From Komagataeibacter xylinus (GTDB lineage Bacteria; Pseudomonadota; Alphaproteobacteria; Acetobacterales; Acetobacteraceae): 64,000 nt of DNA. A program made the position numbers and the translations under genes. Below the pieces are notes generated by a model. The model saw nothing but the letters and a program-made list of their open reading frames with translations. It was not told the origin of the DNA and did no database searches. Location of the stretch: assembly GCF_004302915.1 (NCBI RefSeq), contig NZ_QQBI01000006.1, positions 62,001 through 126,000 on the forward strand. The letters are read 5' to 3'. Every line of letters starts with the position of its first letter. Position 1 is the first letter of the stretch. Positions 32,912 through 40,671 of this stretch are shown here, one piece after another.

Positions 32912-32934
32912 CCGGACGGGTTAAGCCCGTCCGG
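32912..32934 (+). terminator. hairpin between eno and ftsB
   Basis: CCGGACGGG / CCCGTCCGG, a 9-bp perfect stem with a TTAAG loop, 9 bp after the eno stop. A weak terminator or processing site, since ftsB follows in the same direction 29 bp later. Confidence 0.5.
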
Positions 32935-32963
32935 CTTCAAGGGATGCGAAAAGGGGTGATGGA

Positions 32964-33293
32964 ATGCAGGTAGTCAAGATCGCGAAGCGTGTGATGCGCG
33001 CGACCATTCCCCCTGCCCTGTTCATCGCGCTGACGGGTTATTTTGGCTGGAACGTCATGCGCGGCGAGCATGGGCTGCACAGCTACGCCACGCAGTTGCA
33101 CCTGCTTGATGAAGCACGTTCGGCCCAGAAGGACGCCACGGCCGAGCAGGAAGTGTGGCTGCGCCGCGTGCGTGGCCTCAAGGAAGGCGCGCTCGACACC
33201 GACCTGCTCGATGAACGCGCCCGCTCCATGCAGAACCTCGCGCGCCCGGATGAGATTGTCGTGCCCTACGCGGAGCATGACCATCTGTACTGA
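32964..33293 (+). CDS. ftsB: septum formation initiator (FtsB/DivIC family)
   Basis: Bitopic divisome protein that in other bacteria links FtsL and FtsQ. The 109-residue protein has one membrane segment (about residues 12-30, IPPALFIALTGYFGWNVM). A short periplasmic coiled-coil with leucines (YATQLHLLDEARSAQKDATA) follows, then a C-terminal segment with ARPDEIVV. The position directly after eno is the usual alphaproteobacterial one. A strong bidirectional terminator separates it from the convergent rpmG. Confidence 0.85.
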   Translation: MQVVKIAKRVMRATIPPALFIALTGYFGWNVMRGEHGLHSYATQLHLLDEARSAQKDATAEQEVWLRRVRGLKEGALDTDLLDERARSMQNLARPDEIVVPYAEHDHLY

Positions 33294-33317
33294 GAGGCCC
33301 CGGCAAGCGGCAGATAC

Positions 33318-33354
33318 AAAAAAACCCCGGCGGAAAACCTGCCGGGGTTTTTTT
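33318..33354. terminator. bidirectional intrinsic terminator between ftsB and rpmG
   Basis: AAAAAAACCCCGGC (33318-33331) pairs perfectly with GCCGGGGTTTTTTT (33341-33354), leaving a 9-nt loop. T-runs stand at the 3' side on both strands, serving ftsB (plus) and rpmG (minus). Confidence 0.93.
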
Positions 33355-33374
33355 CATCTCCGCAAACCGGGAGA

Positions 33375-33542
33375 TTATTTGATCTTCGCTTCGCGGAAGG
33401 CCACGTGCTTGCGCGCGACGGGGTCGTATTTCCGCAGTTCCATCTTGCCGGTCTGGGCGCGGGCGTTCTTCTTGGTCACATAGAAGTAGCCCGTGTCCGC
33501 CGTGGAGACGAGTTTGATCTGAATGGTGTTGCTCTTGGCCAT
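33375..33542 (-). CDS. rpmG: 50S ribosomal protein L33
   Basis: A 55-residue basic ribosomal protein with family motifs [20 protein letters not shown] and [19 protein letters not shown]. It has no zinc-binding CxxC pairs, so it is the zinc-independent (C-minus) form. The frame extends 12 codons further, but the MAKSN start is the family start. It is convergent with ftsB and divergent from moeA. Confidence 0.97.
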   Translation of the reverse strand: MAKSNTIQIKLVSTADTGYFYVTKKNARAQTGKMELRKYDPVARKHVAFREAKIK

Positions 33543-33702
33543 GATATCCTCAGCACTGCTCCGCCGCTGCTGGAACACTCAGGTGCAGCAGTGGTTCAAG
33601 TTGGCGGAAAATGCGCATACACAAGGCTCAGGTCAAGCACCTTGACCGATATTTCTGCTGGAATCGCCCCAGAATGGCAAAAAAAATGGAGTGCCGTGCC
33701 CG

Positions 33703-34911
33703 ATGTTGAGTGTAGCGCAAGCGCGTGAGCAGATTCTGGAGGGGGTTTTCCCCCTCCCAGCCGAGGTCGTGGCCCTGACCGATGCCTGTGGGCGCGTCAG
33801 TGCCGCCCCCATCACGGCGGGGCTGTCCAACCCGCCAGCGGATGTCTCGTCCATGGATGGCTATGCCGTGCGCGCGGCGGACCTTTCGGCTGGCGGTGCA
33901 ACGCTTGCCTGCATTGCCGAGGCCCCTGCGGGCCATCCCCTTACCGGGGCGGTCGGCCCCGGGCAGTGCGTGCGGATCTTTACCGGCAGCGTCATGCCCG
34001 CCGGCACCGATGCCGTGCTGATACAGGAGAATGCGCAGCGCGAGGGCAGCAGCGTGCATACCACCCACACGCTGGCGCCGGGCACCTATGTGCGCCGCAA
34101 GGGGCAGGATTTTGCAGCGGAGCAGGTGCTTGTGCCCCCAGGCCGCAGGCTTTCGGCACGCGATGTGGGCCTGGCGGCGGCGGCCAACAATGCGTGGGTA
34201 CAGGTCACCCGCCGCCCGCGTGTGGCCATTGCCGCCACCGGCGATGAACTGCTGCTGCCCGGCAGCGCCATTGGCGCGGGCCAGATTGCCAATTCCAACA
34301 CGCCCATGCTGGCTGCCCTACTGCGCGCCGTGGGCGCCGAGCCGGTCATGCTGCCGGTGCTGCGCGATGACATGACCGATGTGGCGACGCTGGAGCGCAT
34401 GGTTGATGGCGTGGACATGCTGCTGACCGCAGGCGGTGCCAGCGTGGGGAGCCACGACCTGGTGCGCCGCGGGCTGGAACAGGTGGGGCTGAAAACCGAT
34501 TTCTGGAAGATTGCCATGCGGCCGGGCCGCCCGCTGATGTCGGGCCATCTGGGCCGCCTGCCCTTTATCGGCCTGCCGGGCAACCCGGTTGCGGCTTTCG
34601 TGTGTTCCATCGTATTCGTGCTGCCCGCCCTGCGGCGCATGGCCGGGCTGGCGCAATCCGTCGAGCCGCCGGTTCACGCCATTCTGGGCTGCGACGTGCC
34701 GGAAAACGACCAGCGCATGGACCACCTGCGCGCAACGCTTGCGCATGACGGACAGGGCCGCCTGGTGGCAACGCCCTTCCCCATGCAGGATTCGGCCATG
34801 CTGCACGTGCTGGCGCAAAGCCAGGCGCTGGTGCTGCGCGCGCCCCATGCGCCAGCCGCACAAAAGGGCGATGCCTGCAAGGTGATCCGTATCGATCACG
34901 TCTTTGCATAG
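33703..34911 (+). CDS. moeA: molybdopterin molybdenumtransferase MoeA
   Basis: Inserts molybdate into adenylyl-molybdopterin to form the molybdenum cofactor. From the ATG at 33703 (GGAG 11 nt upstream) it has 402 residues; the GTG at 33691 is an alternative. Motifs: SMDGYAVRAAD near residue 49, IFTGSVMPAG, ATGDELL near residue 180, GGASVGSHD, and GLPGNPVAA near the end of the MogA-like domain. It sits directly before lexA, a pairing known in other alphaproteobacteria, and 3 kb from a molybdenum-dependent dehydrogenase. Confidence 0.95.
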   Translation: MLSVAQAREQILEGVFPLPAEVVALTDACGRVSAAPITAGLSNPPADVSSMDGYAVRAADLSAGGATLACIAEAPAGHPLTGAVGPGQCVRIFTGSVMPAGTDAVLIQENAQREGSSVHTTHTLAPGTYVRRKGQDFAAEQVLVPPGRRLSARDVGLAAAANNAWVQVTRRPRVAIAATGDELLLPGSAIGAGQIANSNTPMLAALLRAVGAEPVMLPVLRDDMTDVATLERMVDGVDMLLTAGGASVGSHDLVRRGLEQVGLKTDFWKIAMRPGRPLMSGHLGRLPFIGLPGNPVAAFVCSIVFVLPALRRMAGLAQSVEPPVHAILGCDVPENDQRMDHLRATLAHDGQGRLVATPFPMQDSAMLHVLAQSQALVLRAPHAPAAQKGDACKVIRIDHVFA

Positions 34912-34924
34912 GCCGGAATGCCAG

Positions 34925-34954
34925 TTGACGCGGCAGGGGGAACCAATATAGAAC
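34925..34954 (+). promoter_or_regulatory. lexA promoter with overlapping SOS box
   Basis: A -35-like TTGACG (34925-34930), a 16-bp spacer and a -10-like TATAGA (34947-34952). The alphaproteobacterial LexA box GAAC-N7-GAAC (GAACCAATATAGAAC, 34940-34954) lies across the -10, so bound LexA would block RNA polymerase. It is 74 bp upstream of the lexA ATG, giving direct evidence for autorepression. Confidence 0.88.
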
Positions 34955-35028
34955 ATGGAACAGGTTTTTGATTTGTTCCACGGCGTTCGCGCATTGGCGG
35001 CGCTGCTCACGGCAAAAGGACATGTGGC

Positions 35029-35700
35029 ATGCTCACCAGGAAACAACATGAGCTTTTGCTGTTTATCGATGGCCACCTGCGCCGGACGGGCTTTTCACCC
35101 TCCTTCGATGAAATGAAGGATGCGCTCGGCCTGCGCTCCAAGTCTGGCATCCATCGCCTCATTTCGGCGCTGGAGGAGCGTGGGTTCCTGCACCGCAGGC
35201 ATCATCGGGCCCGCGCGCTCGAGATCCTGCGCCTGCCCGATATCGATCCGCCGCCGCCCCGCCCTGCCGATTCGCCCCACCCCGCGCCAGACCTGCCTGC
35301 GCCTGAACAGATCGCAGCCGTAATGGACGTGCCCTTCGTGGGGCGCATTGCCGCGGGCAATCCCATCGAGGCCATCACCCCCGAGACCACCCGCATCACC
35401 GTGCCCGCCGACATGCTGGGCAAGGCCAGCCATTATGCGCTGGAGGTGACGGGCAACTCGATGGAGGAAGCGGGCATTCTGGATGGTGACATGGTCATCA
35501 TCCGTGAGCAGAACCACGCAAGCGATGGGGAAATCGTGGTGGCACTGATTGATGGCGATGAGGTGACCCTCAAGCGCATCCGTCATCAGGGCAGGGAAAT
35601 TGCGCTGATCCCGGCCAATAGCGCGTATGAAACCCGGGTTTTTCCGGCAGAACGTGTGTACATACAGGGCACGCTGGCCGGCCTGATCCGGCGCTATTAA
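35029..35700 (+). CDS. lexA: SOS repressor LexA
   Basis: Repressor of DNA-damage genes that cleaves itself when activated by RecA filaments. The 223-residue protein has an N-terminal winged helix (residues 1-65, with [21 protein letters not shown]). A proline-rich hinge of about 25 residues follows. The peptidase domain has cleavage site Ala109-Gly110 (GRIAAGNP), nucleophile Ser144 (GNSMEEAG) and Lys182 (VTLKRI). The box at 34940-34954 indicates autoregulation. It follows moeA by 117 bp. Confidence 0.97.
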   Translation: MLTRKQHELLLFIDGHLRRTGFSPSFDEMKDALGLRSKSGIHRLISALEERGFLHRRHHRARALEILRLPDIDPPPPRPADSPHPAPDLPAPEQIAAVMDVPFVGRIAAGNPIEAITPETTRITVPADMLGKASHYALEVTGNSMEEAGILDGDMVIIREQNHASDGEIVVALIDGDEVTLKRIRHQGREIALIPANSAYETRVFPAERVYIQGTLAGLIRRY

Positions 35701-35735
35701 CGGTTAGCGCACTGCCAGCCACACCGTTTCCGGGT

Positions 35736-35759
35736 GCCGCCCCGTTTCAAAAAGGCGGC
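35736..35759. terminator. hairpin between convergent lexA and bioCD, possible repeat relic
   Basis: GCCGCC (35736-35741) pairs with GGCGGC (35754-35759) around CCGTTTCAAAAA. The TTTCAAAAA core resembles the hairpin loops of the element at 7643-7722, and the site is again between two convergent genes. Confidence 0.5.
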
Positions 35760-35763
35760 GTAT

Positions 35764-37161
35764 TCATGCCTGCATAATGTCATGCCACGGGGGCAGCAGG
35801 GCTGCGAGTTGCGCCACCGCTTCCGGCCCCATGGGCGTCATGGGCGGGAACTGCGCCAGAATGCGCACCTGCCCGTGGCGCATGATGGCATCGCGCCCCA
35901 CAGGTTCGGGCGGCCCGTTCAGGATCACGCCTGCCACATGCAGGCCCCGTGCCCGCAGGGCGGCAAGGCTGAGCAGCGTGTGGTTGATCGTGCCCAGCGT
36001 GCTGCGCGCGACCAGCACCACCGGCAGCGCCAGCCGCGCCATCAGGTCGACCATCAGGTAATCAGGCGCAATCGGAACAAACACGCCCCCTGCCCCTTCC
36101 ACCACGACCGGGCCTGCCGCAGGGTCGTGATGCGGCACGGCGATACGGGCCGGGTCGATGCTGGCATGGGCCTGCCGCGCTGCATCCTCAGGCGAGAGCG
36201 AGGCCCCGAAACTTGCCGCGGGCGGATAGAGCCGCGTGGCATCTATCCCCGCCAGGTGGCGCAGGCTCGTGCTGTCGGATGGCGCATCATCCGTGCCGCT
36301 TTGCAGGGGCTTCCAGTAAGCCGCGTTCCAGGCCCGCACCAGGGCGGCGGAGGCGACGGTCTTGCCCACGTCCGTATCCGTACCGGTCACGAACACACCG
36401 GGCCATGGCGTACGATGAAACCGCCCGTACGCCACATGGTACGACATGGCAAAAGGCGCATCCCCAGCGCCTGCCGCAGCCAGTACGCGCCGCAGGCCAT
36501 CCGTGCGGGGGCTATCCGTATGGGTCGCGCCAATCGCACGGAGTTCGCGCACGAAGGCCAGTGGGGACGCTGGCGTATCGATGATTTCAGTATCTTGCCA
36601 CAGGCCCGCGCCACAACCGGGCCATTCGGCCTGCAACGTGGCGCAGGGTGGGTAATCCATCATGGGGCATGTCACGCCTACGGCGTCATACGCCGCCCGC
36701 CATTGGCGAAAGCTGCCCGCGCACAGGGTTGCCAGCGCCATGTGCCCCCCCGGCGCCAGCAGGCGGGCCAGTCCGGCGAGTGCCGCCTTGCGGTTGGCAA
36801 ACCACTGCATGGCCAGGCTGGAGCAGATCAGGTCGAACGGGCCGGTCAGGTTTGGCGCTTCGCCATCCATGCGGTGCAGCACAAGTTGCCCGTCATCAGG
36901 CATGCGTCGTGCAAGGCGTTGCAGCATGTCCGGCGCAATATCAGTGGCGGTGATGTGGGCATGGGGAAACAGGCGGCGCAGTTCACGGGTCAGGAAGCCG
37001 GTGCCACAGCCAATTTCCAGAATACGGCGCGGGGCATGAGGGTGCATGCCAGCGGCAATGCGCCGGGCCAGTTCGGTAGCGGCAATGCGCTGGATGCGGG
37101 CTGCCTGCTCGTAGTGCCGCGCCATATCGAAACGGGCGGCAATGCTGTCCTTGCGCGTCAT
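35764..37161 (-). CDS. bioCD: fused malonyl-ACP O-methyltransferase / dethiobiotin synthetase (BioC-BioD)
   Basis: One 465-residue chain with two biotin-pathway domains. Residues 1 to about 250 are an SAM methyltransferase of the BioC type (ILEIGCGTGFLTREL at 47-61, FDLICSSLAMQWF near 109), which methylates malonyl-ACP to start pimelate synthesis. Residues about 254-465 are BioD, closing the ureido ring of dethiobiotin. It has P-loop VTGTDTDVGKT (258-268), WKPLQSGT (283-290) and VVEGAGGVFVP (353-363). The join is open with no internal start signal obvious. The start at 37161 overlaps the esterase stop by ATGA; the longer frame would run into the esterase gene. Confidence 0.92.
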   Translation of the reverse strand: MTRKDSIAARFDMARHYEQAARIQRIAATELARRIAAGMHPHAPRRILEIGCGTGFLTRELRRLFPHAHITATDIAPDMLQRLARRMPDDGQLVLHRMDGEAPNLTGPFDLICSSLAMQWFANRKAALAGLARLLAPGGHMALATLCAGSFRQWRAAYDAVGVTCPMMDYPPCATLQAEWPGCGAGLWQDTEIIDTPASPLAFVRELRAIGATHTDSPRTDGLRRVLAAAGAGDAPFAMSYHVAYGRFHRTPWPGVFVTGTDTDVGKTVASAALVRAWNAAYWKPLQSGTDDAPSDSTSLRHLAGIDATRLYPPAASFGASLSPEDAARQAHASIDPARIAVPHHDPAAGPVVVEGAGGVFVPIAPDYLMVDLMARLALPVVLVARSTLGTINHTLLSLAALRARGLHVAGVILNGPPEPVGRDAIMRHGQVRILAQFPPMTPMGPEAVAQLAALLPPWHDIMQA

Positions 37162-37808
37162 GATGGCATGATCCGTCTGGCCATGGTGGTGATGGCATCC
37201 GCGCAGGCCGTGGCATGCGTAAGCGGAAGCAGATGGCCGCCTTCCAGCCATTGCAGGGAGCGGGCAGGAAAACAGGCCTCGGTCAGCGCGGGGGGCGCAA
37301 TGGCATCCTGCGTACCCGCCATGACATGGACCGGGCATGTCGTGCGGTTGAGGTCAGCCCGGCAATCCATGTCCATCAGGGCCTCGAGCCCGGTTTCAAG
37401 CCGGTCGCGCTGGATCGGTTCAGGCACTGGCGCATCAATGCCCGCGCGCAGGCGGAAGCTGTGCAGCAGTCCCTGCGGCGCACGCAGCAGCCCCTGGCGC
37501 ATGCGTTCGATCACGCGCCGGCCGATCCCGGCTGGAAAGTCCGGTCCGGCCCCGAACCGGCTGAAGCCGTTTATAAGGATCAGCCCCCGGCACAGCGGTC
37601 CATGGTGGCGCAGAAGCCATAACGTGCCCAGTGAGTGCCCGACTCCGATATAGGGTTCCTGTGGCAGTTCCATATGAGCGTGGGGGGCAAAGAAGCCGAA
37701 GTCGAGGCCACGCGTCCGTGCCGTGCCAAGGGCCGCGCGGGTCGCGGCCCAGAAGGTCGGGTCGAACGCCCAGCCATGCACGAAGGCTACAGGCAAGGTG
37801 GCGCTCAT
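37158..37808 (-). CDS. alpha/beta hydrolase, probable pimeloyl-ACP methyl ester esterase
   Basis: Probable gatekeeper esterase that frees pimeloyl-ACP from the methyl ester made by BioC. The 216-residue protein has the alpha/beta-hydrolase oxyanion segment FVHGWAFDPTFW (9-20) and nucleophile elbow GHSLG with Ser59. Asp168 (GTQDAIAPP) and His192 (EGGHLLPL) complete the triad. It lies between bioF and bioCD with ATGA overlaps on both sides, which strongly supports the biotin role. It is shorter than E. coli BioH, and whether it belongs to BioH, BioG or another esterase family is open. Confidence 0.85.
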   Translation of the reverse strand: MSATLPVAFVHGWAFDPTFWAATRAALGTARTRGLDFGFFAPHAHMELPQEPYIGVGHSLGTLWLLRHHGPLCRGLILINGFSRFGAGPDFPAGIGRRVIERMRQGLLRAPQGLLHSFRLRAGIDAPVPEPIQRDRLETGLEALMDMDCRADLNRTTCPVHVMAGTQDAIAPPALTEACFPARSLQWLEGGHLLPLTHATACADAITTMARRIMPS

Positions 37809-38989
37809 GCCGCACTCTGTTGCAGGGCCAGCGGAATGGCGGTGGCAAGCTGGTCGATCATGGCATCGGTATGGGCCGCACTCAGCGCAAGCCGGATGCG
37901 GCTGCCATTGGGCGGCACCGTGGGCGGGCGTATGGCGGCGGCAAGCAGGCCCTGCGCCTCAAGGCTTGCGGCAAAGCGCAGCGCACGGGCGGCATCACCG
38001 AGCATGATCGGCACGATCTGCGTGGTCGAGGGTTCGGGCGACAGGCCGCAACGGCGCACCACATCGCGGATATGGGCGGCATTGCGGGCCAGGCGGGCAC
38101 GCTCTGCATCCAGATGGGGCACGCATTCAAGGGCTGCATCCATCGCGCCAAGCATGGCAGGTGGCGGGGCGGTGGTGAACACGAAGCCCGAGCAGGCATT
38201 GACCAGCCAGTCACACAACGCGCGCGAGCCGGTTACGAACGCGCCAAACCCGCCCAGCGCCTTGCTGAACGTGCCCATGACCAGATCGATCTCATGCCCC
38301 GCGCACAGGCCACGCCCCTGCGGGCCGAGCACGCCGGTGGCATGGGCTTCATCCACGTAGGTGAAAGCGCCGTGTTCCCGCGCCAGTGCGCCAAGGCGGG
38401 CGATGTCGGTGCGGTCGCCATCCATGCTGAACACGCTTTCCGTCACGATGATCCGCAGGCCCGGATCATTGGCGTGGCGCAGTAGCAGGCTTTCCAGATG
38501 GTCAAGGTCGTTGTGCCGAAAGCGGATCTGCCGCACGCCCGCCGCCATGCAGCCGTGGTGCAGGCTGGCATGGTTCAGCCGGTCGGCAAATACCAGCGGG
38601 GGGGCGCCCTGCTCGCCTGCCAGCCGCAATATGGCCGCCAGCACCGATGCATTGGCCTGCCACCCGCTGGCCAGCAGCAGTGCCGCCTCGGCGCCCTTGA
38701 AGGCGGCGAGACGCGTTTCCACCGCCATGTGCCGCGCTGTGGTGCCGGTCACCAGTCGCGAGGCGCCCGCACCTGTTCCATCCTCATGCAGCCACTGCGC
38801 CGCACGGGCGGCGAGGGCCGGGTGATGTGACAGGCCGAGGTAATCATTGGATGAGAAATTGACCAGTGCACGCCCGTCACGGATAACGGTGACCGGCCCG
38901 CTTTGGCGCACGGGGCGCAGCACGCGACGGATATGGCGCTGCGCCATCTGGTCGAGCGCGGTCTGGAAAAGGGTGTCAAAACAGGCCAT
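37805..38989 (-). CDS. bioF: 8-amino-7-oxononanoate synthase
   Basis: PLP enzyme joining pimeloyl-ACP (or CoA) with alanine to give KAPA, the first committed biotin intermediate after pimelate. The ATG at 38989, 10 nt behind GGAG, gives 394 residues. The N-terminal glycine-rich NFSSNDYLGLSHHPAL (44-59), GTGAGASRLVTG, the DEAHATGVLGPQGRG block, and PLP Lys243 (GTFSKALGGFGA) are present. It is first of the bioF-esterase-bioCD operon, which is divergent from bioA with 70 bp between the starts. Confidence 0.95.
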   Translation of the reverse strand: MACFDTLFQTALDQMAQRHIRRVLRPVRQSGPVTVIRDGRALVNFSSNDYLGLSHHPALAARAAQWLHEDGTGAGASRLVTGTTARHMAVETRLAAFKGAEAALLLASGWQANASVLAAILRLAGEQGAPPLVFADRLNHASLHHGCMAAGVRQIRFRHNDLDHLESLLLRHANDPGLRIIVTESVFSMDGDRTDIARLGALAREHGAFTYVDEAHATGVLGPQGRGLCAGHEIDLVMGTFSKALGGFGAFVTGSRALCDWLVNACSGFVFTTAPPPAMLGAMDAALECVPHLDAERARLARNAAHIRDVVRRCGLSPEPSTTQIVPIMLGDAARALRFAASLEAQGLLAAAIRPPTVPPNGSRIRLALSAAHTDAMIDQLATAIPLALQQSAA

Positions 38990-39059
38990 GAAGCGCATTC
39001 TCCTGCCGGAGCCTGCCGCCCCGGTCAATCCCGCCAATGCAATATCACGGAGACAGCGC
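38990..39059. promoter_or_regulatory. divergent bioF / bioA control region
   Basis: This 70-bp gap must hold both promoters and any biotin-responsive operator, as in the classic divergent bio arrangement. I see GGAG ribosome-binding sites for both genes. I do not see a BioR-type TTATnnATAA palindrome or an evident BirA operator. Confidence 0.5.
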
Positions 39060-40337
39060 ATGTGTGGACCTGAATGGCTGGAGCGAGGCATACAGCATGT
39101 CTGGCTGCCCTACGCGCAGATGCAGACCGCCCTGCCCCCGCTACCCGCCACGCGCACGCAGGGCTGCACCATCACGCTGGCCGATGGCACGGAACTGCTG
39201 GATGGCATCGCCTCGTGGTGGACCGCCTGCCACGGCTACAACCATCCCCATATCCGCAACGCGGTGGCGGCCCAGCTTGAGCGCATGCCGCATGTCATGT
39301 TTGGCGGCCTGGTCAATGAACCGGCCCTGACGCTGGCAGGCCGCCTTGCCGCCCTGCTGCCCGGCGACCTGGAGCGGGTATTCTTTACGGATTCCGGCTC
39401 AGTCGCGGTCGAGGTGGCCATGAAGATGGCCATCCAGTACTGGCTCAACCGGGGCCAGACCGGGCGCACGAAGCTGCTGGCCTTTCGCGGCGGCTACCAT
39501 GGCGATACCATCGCCACCATGGCCGTATGCGACCCGGAGGAAGGCATGCACAGCCTTTATAACGGTGCGCTGCCCACGCATTTTATCGCCGACCTGCCGG
39601 TCGATGCCACGAGCACCGCAGCCCTTGATGCCCTGCTGGCACAAAACGCAGGCAGCATTGCCGCCATCATTACCGAACCCCTGGTGCAGGGCGCAGGCGG
39701 CATGCTGTTCCATGCCCCCGAAGTGCTGCGCACCCTGCGCACCCTGGCCGACCGCCATGGCGTGCTGCTGATCCTTGATGAGATCTTTACCGGCTTTGGC
39801 CGTACCGGCACGATGTTCGCCTGCGAGCAGGCCGGAATCGTGCCTGATATCATCACGCTTTCAAAGGCATTGACCGGAGGCACGATGGCGCTGGCCGCCA
39901 CTGTTGCGCACAGGCATGTATTCGAGGCCTTCCTGTCCGATGATCCGTTGCATGCACTCATGCATGGGCCGACCTTCATGGCCAATGCCCTGGCCTGCGC
40001 CTGTGCCAATGCCTCGCTCGACCTGTTTGCAACCGAACCCCGCCTGCAGCAGGTGGCCCGTATTGAAGCACAGCTGCGCGCCGGGCTCGAACCCTGTCGT
40101 GCCCTGCCCCATGTGGTTGACGTGCGTGTCATGGGGGCCATTGGCGTGGTGGAACTTGACCGCATACGTGACATGAATGCGTTCAAGACCGCCCTGATCG
40201 CACAGGGCGTATGGGTACGTCCCTTCCGTAATATCGTTTACCTGACGCCTGCTTTCACCATCACGCCCGCCGAACTCAGCCATCTTTGTGCTGCAATCCA
40301 TACGGTTCTGGGGGATATGCCGCCGGATCAGCGCTAG
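39060..40337 (+). CDS. bioA: adenosylmethionine-8-amino-7-oxononanoate aminotransferase
   Basis: PLP aminotransferase that uses S-adenosylmethionine as amino donor to make DAPA from KAPA. The ATG at 39060, 7 nt after GGAG, gives 425 residues; the longer frame reads across the bioF start and is rejected. Seen are the substrate-gate WLPYAQMQ (15-22), GIASWWTACHGYNHP (49-63), the PLP phosphate loop TDSGSVAVEVA, FRGGYHGDT, Asp240 (LILDEIFTGFGRTG) and PLP Lys269 (TLSKALTGG). BioB is not in this window. Confidence 0.96.
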   Translation: MCGPEWLERGIQHVWLPYAQMQTALPPLPATRTQGCTITLADGTELLDGIASWWTACHGYNHPHIRNAVAAQLERMPHVMFGGLVNEPALTLAGRLAALLPGDLERVFFTDSGSVAVEVAMKMAIQYWLNRGQTGRTKLLAFRGGYHGDTIATMAVCDPEEGMHSLYNGALPTHFIADLPVDATSTAALDALLAQNAGSIAAIITEPLVQGAGGMLFHAPEVLRTLRTLADRHGVLLILDEIFTGFGRTGTMFACEQAGIVPDIITLSKALTGGTMALAATVAHRHVFEAFLSDDPLHALMHGPTFMANALACACANASLDLFATEPRLQQVARIEAQLRAGLEPCRALPHVVDVRVMGAIGVVELDRIRDMNAFKTALIAQGVWVRPFRNIVYLTPAFTITPAELSHLCAAIHTVLGDMPPDQR

Positions 40338-40398
40338 GCCATCAGGGACTGATCTGGTATGGAAGCATATGACTTTTTTTCAGCATAGATCCTGGCGC

Positions 40399-40626
40399 AT
40401 GACAAATCATGACAGCAAGCGGCAGATCGTACTGAAGATCCTGTCGGATGGTCAGGCGCGTTCCGTCAAGGAAATTGGCGACCTGTTTCCCGAACTTGGC
40501 ACCTATCATGCCCGCCTGGCGCTGCAGGCCCTACGCAATCAGGGGCTGGTCACGGTGGAAGACGCGCCGGGGGCGAGCGATGGCCGCAAGCGCAAGGTCT
40601 GGCGGCTGGTCAAGCCAACCGCCTGA
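40399..40626 (+). CDS. small winged-helix DNA-binding protein
   Basis: A 75-residue protein of pure winged-helix pattern. Helix 1 is RQIVLKILSDG, the turn SVKEIGDLFPELGTYHARLALQALRNQGLV matches helices 2-3 of MarR/ArsR-like folds, and a wing VTVEDAPGASDGRKRKVWRL follows. No effector domain or metal ligands are visible. Met10 upstream (40369) is an alternative start. It lies 61 bp after bioA on the same strand, so a link to biotin control is possible but unproven. Confidence 0.6.
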   Translation: MTNHDSKRQIVLKILSDGQARSVKEIGDLFPELGTYHARLALQALRNQGLVTVEDAPGASDGRKRKVWRLVKPTA

Positions 40627-40633
40627 ATGAAAT

Positions 40634-40661
40634 GACCCCCGCAGCAGCGCTGGCGGGGGTC
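40634..40661. terminator. hairpin terminator between wHTH gene and DUF4167 gene
   Basis: GACCCCCGC / GCGGGGGTC, a 9-bp perfect stem with a 10-nt loop, between convergent genes, 7 bp after the wHTH stop. Confidence 0.65.
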
Positions 40662-40671
40662 GGCCCGTCTG

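Noticed and set aside
34975-34988. Second possible SOS box GTTC-N6-GTTC upstream of lexA
   Set aside because: The spacer is 6 bases, not the required 7. The exact GAAC-N7-GAAC site at 34940-34954 explains the regulation.
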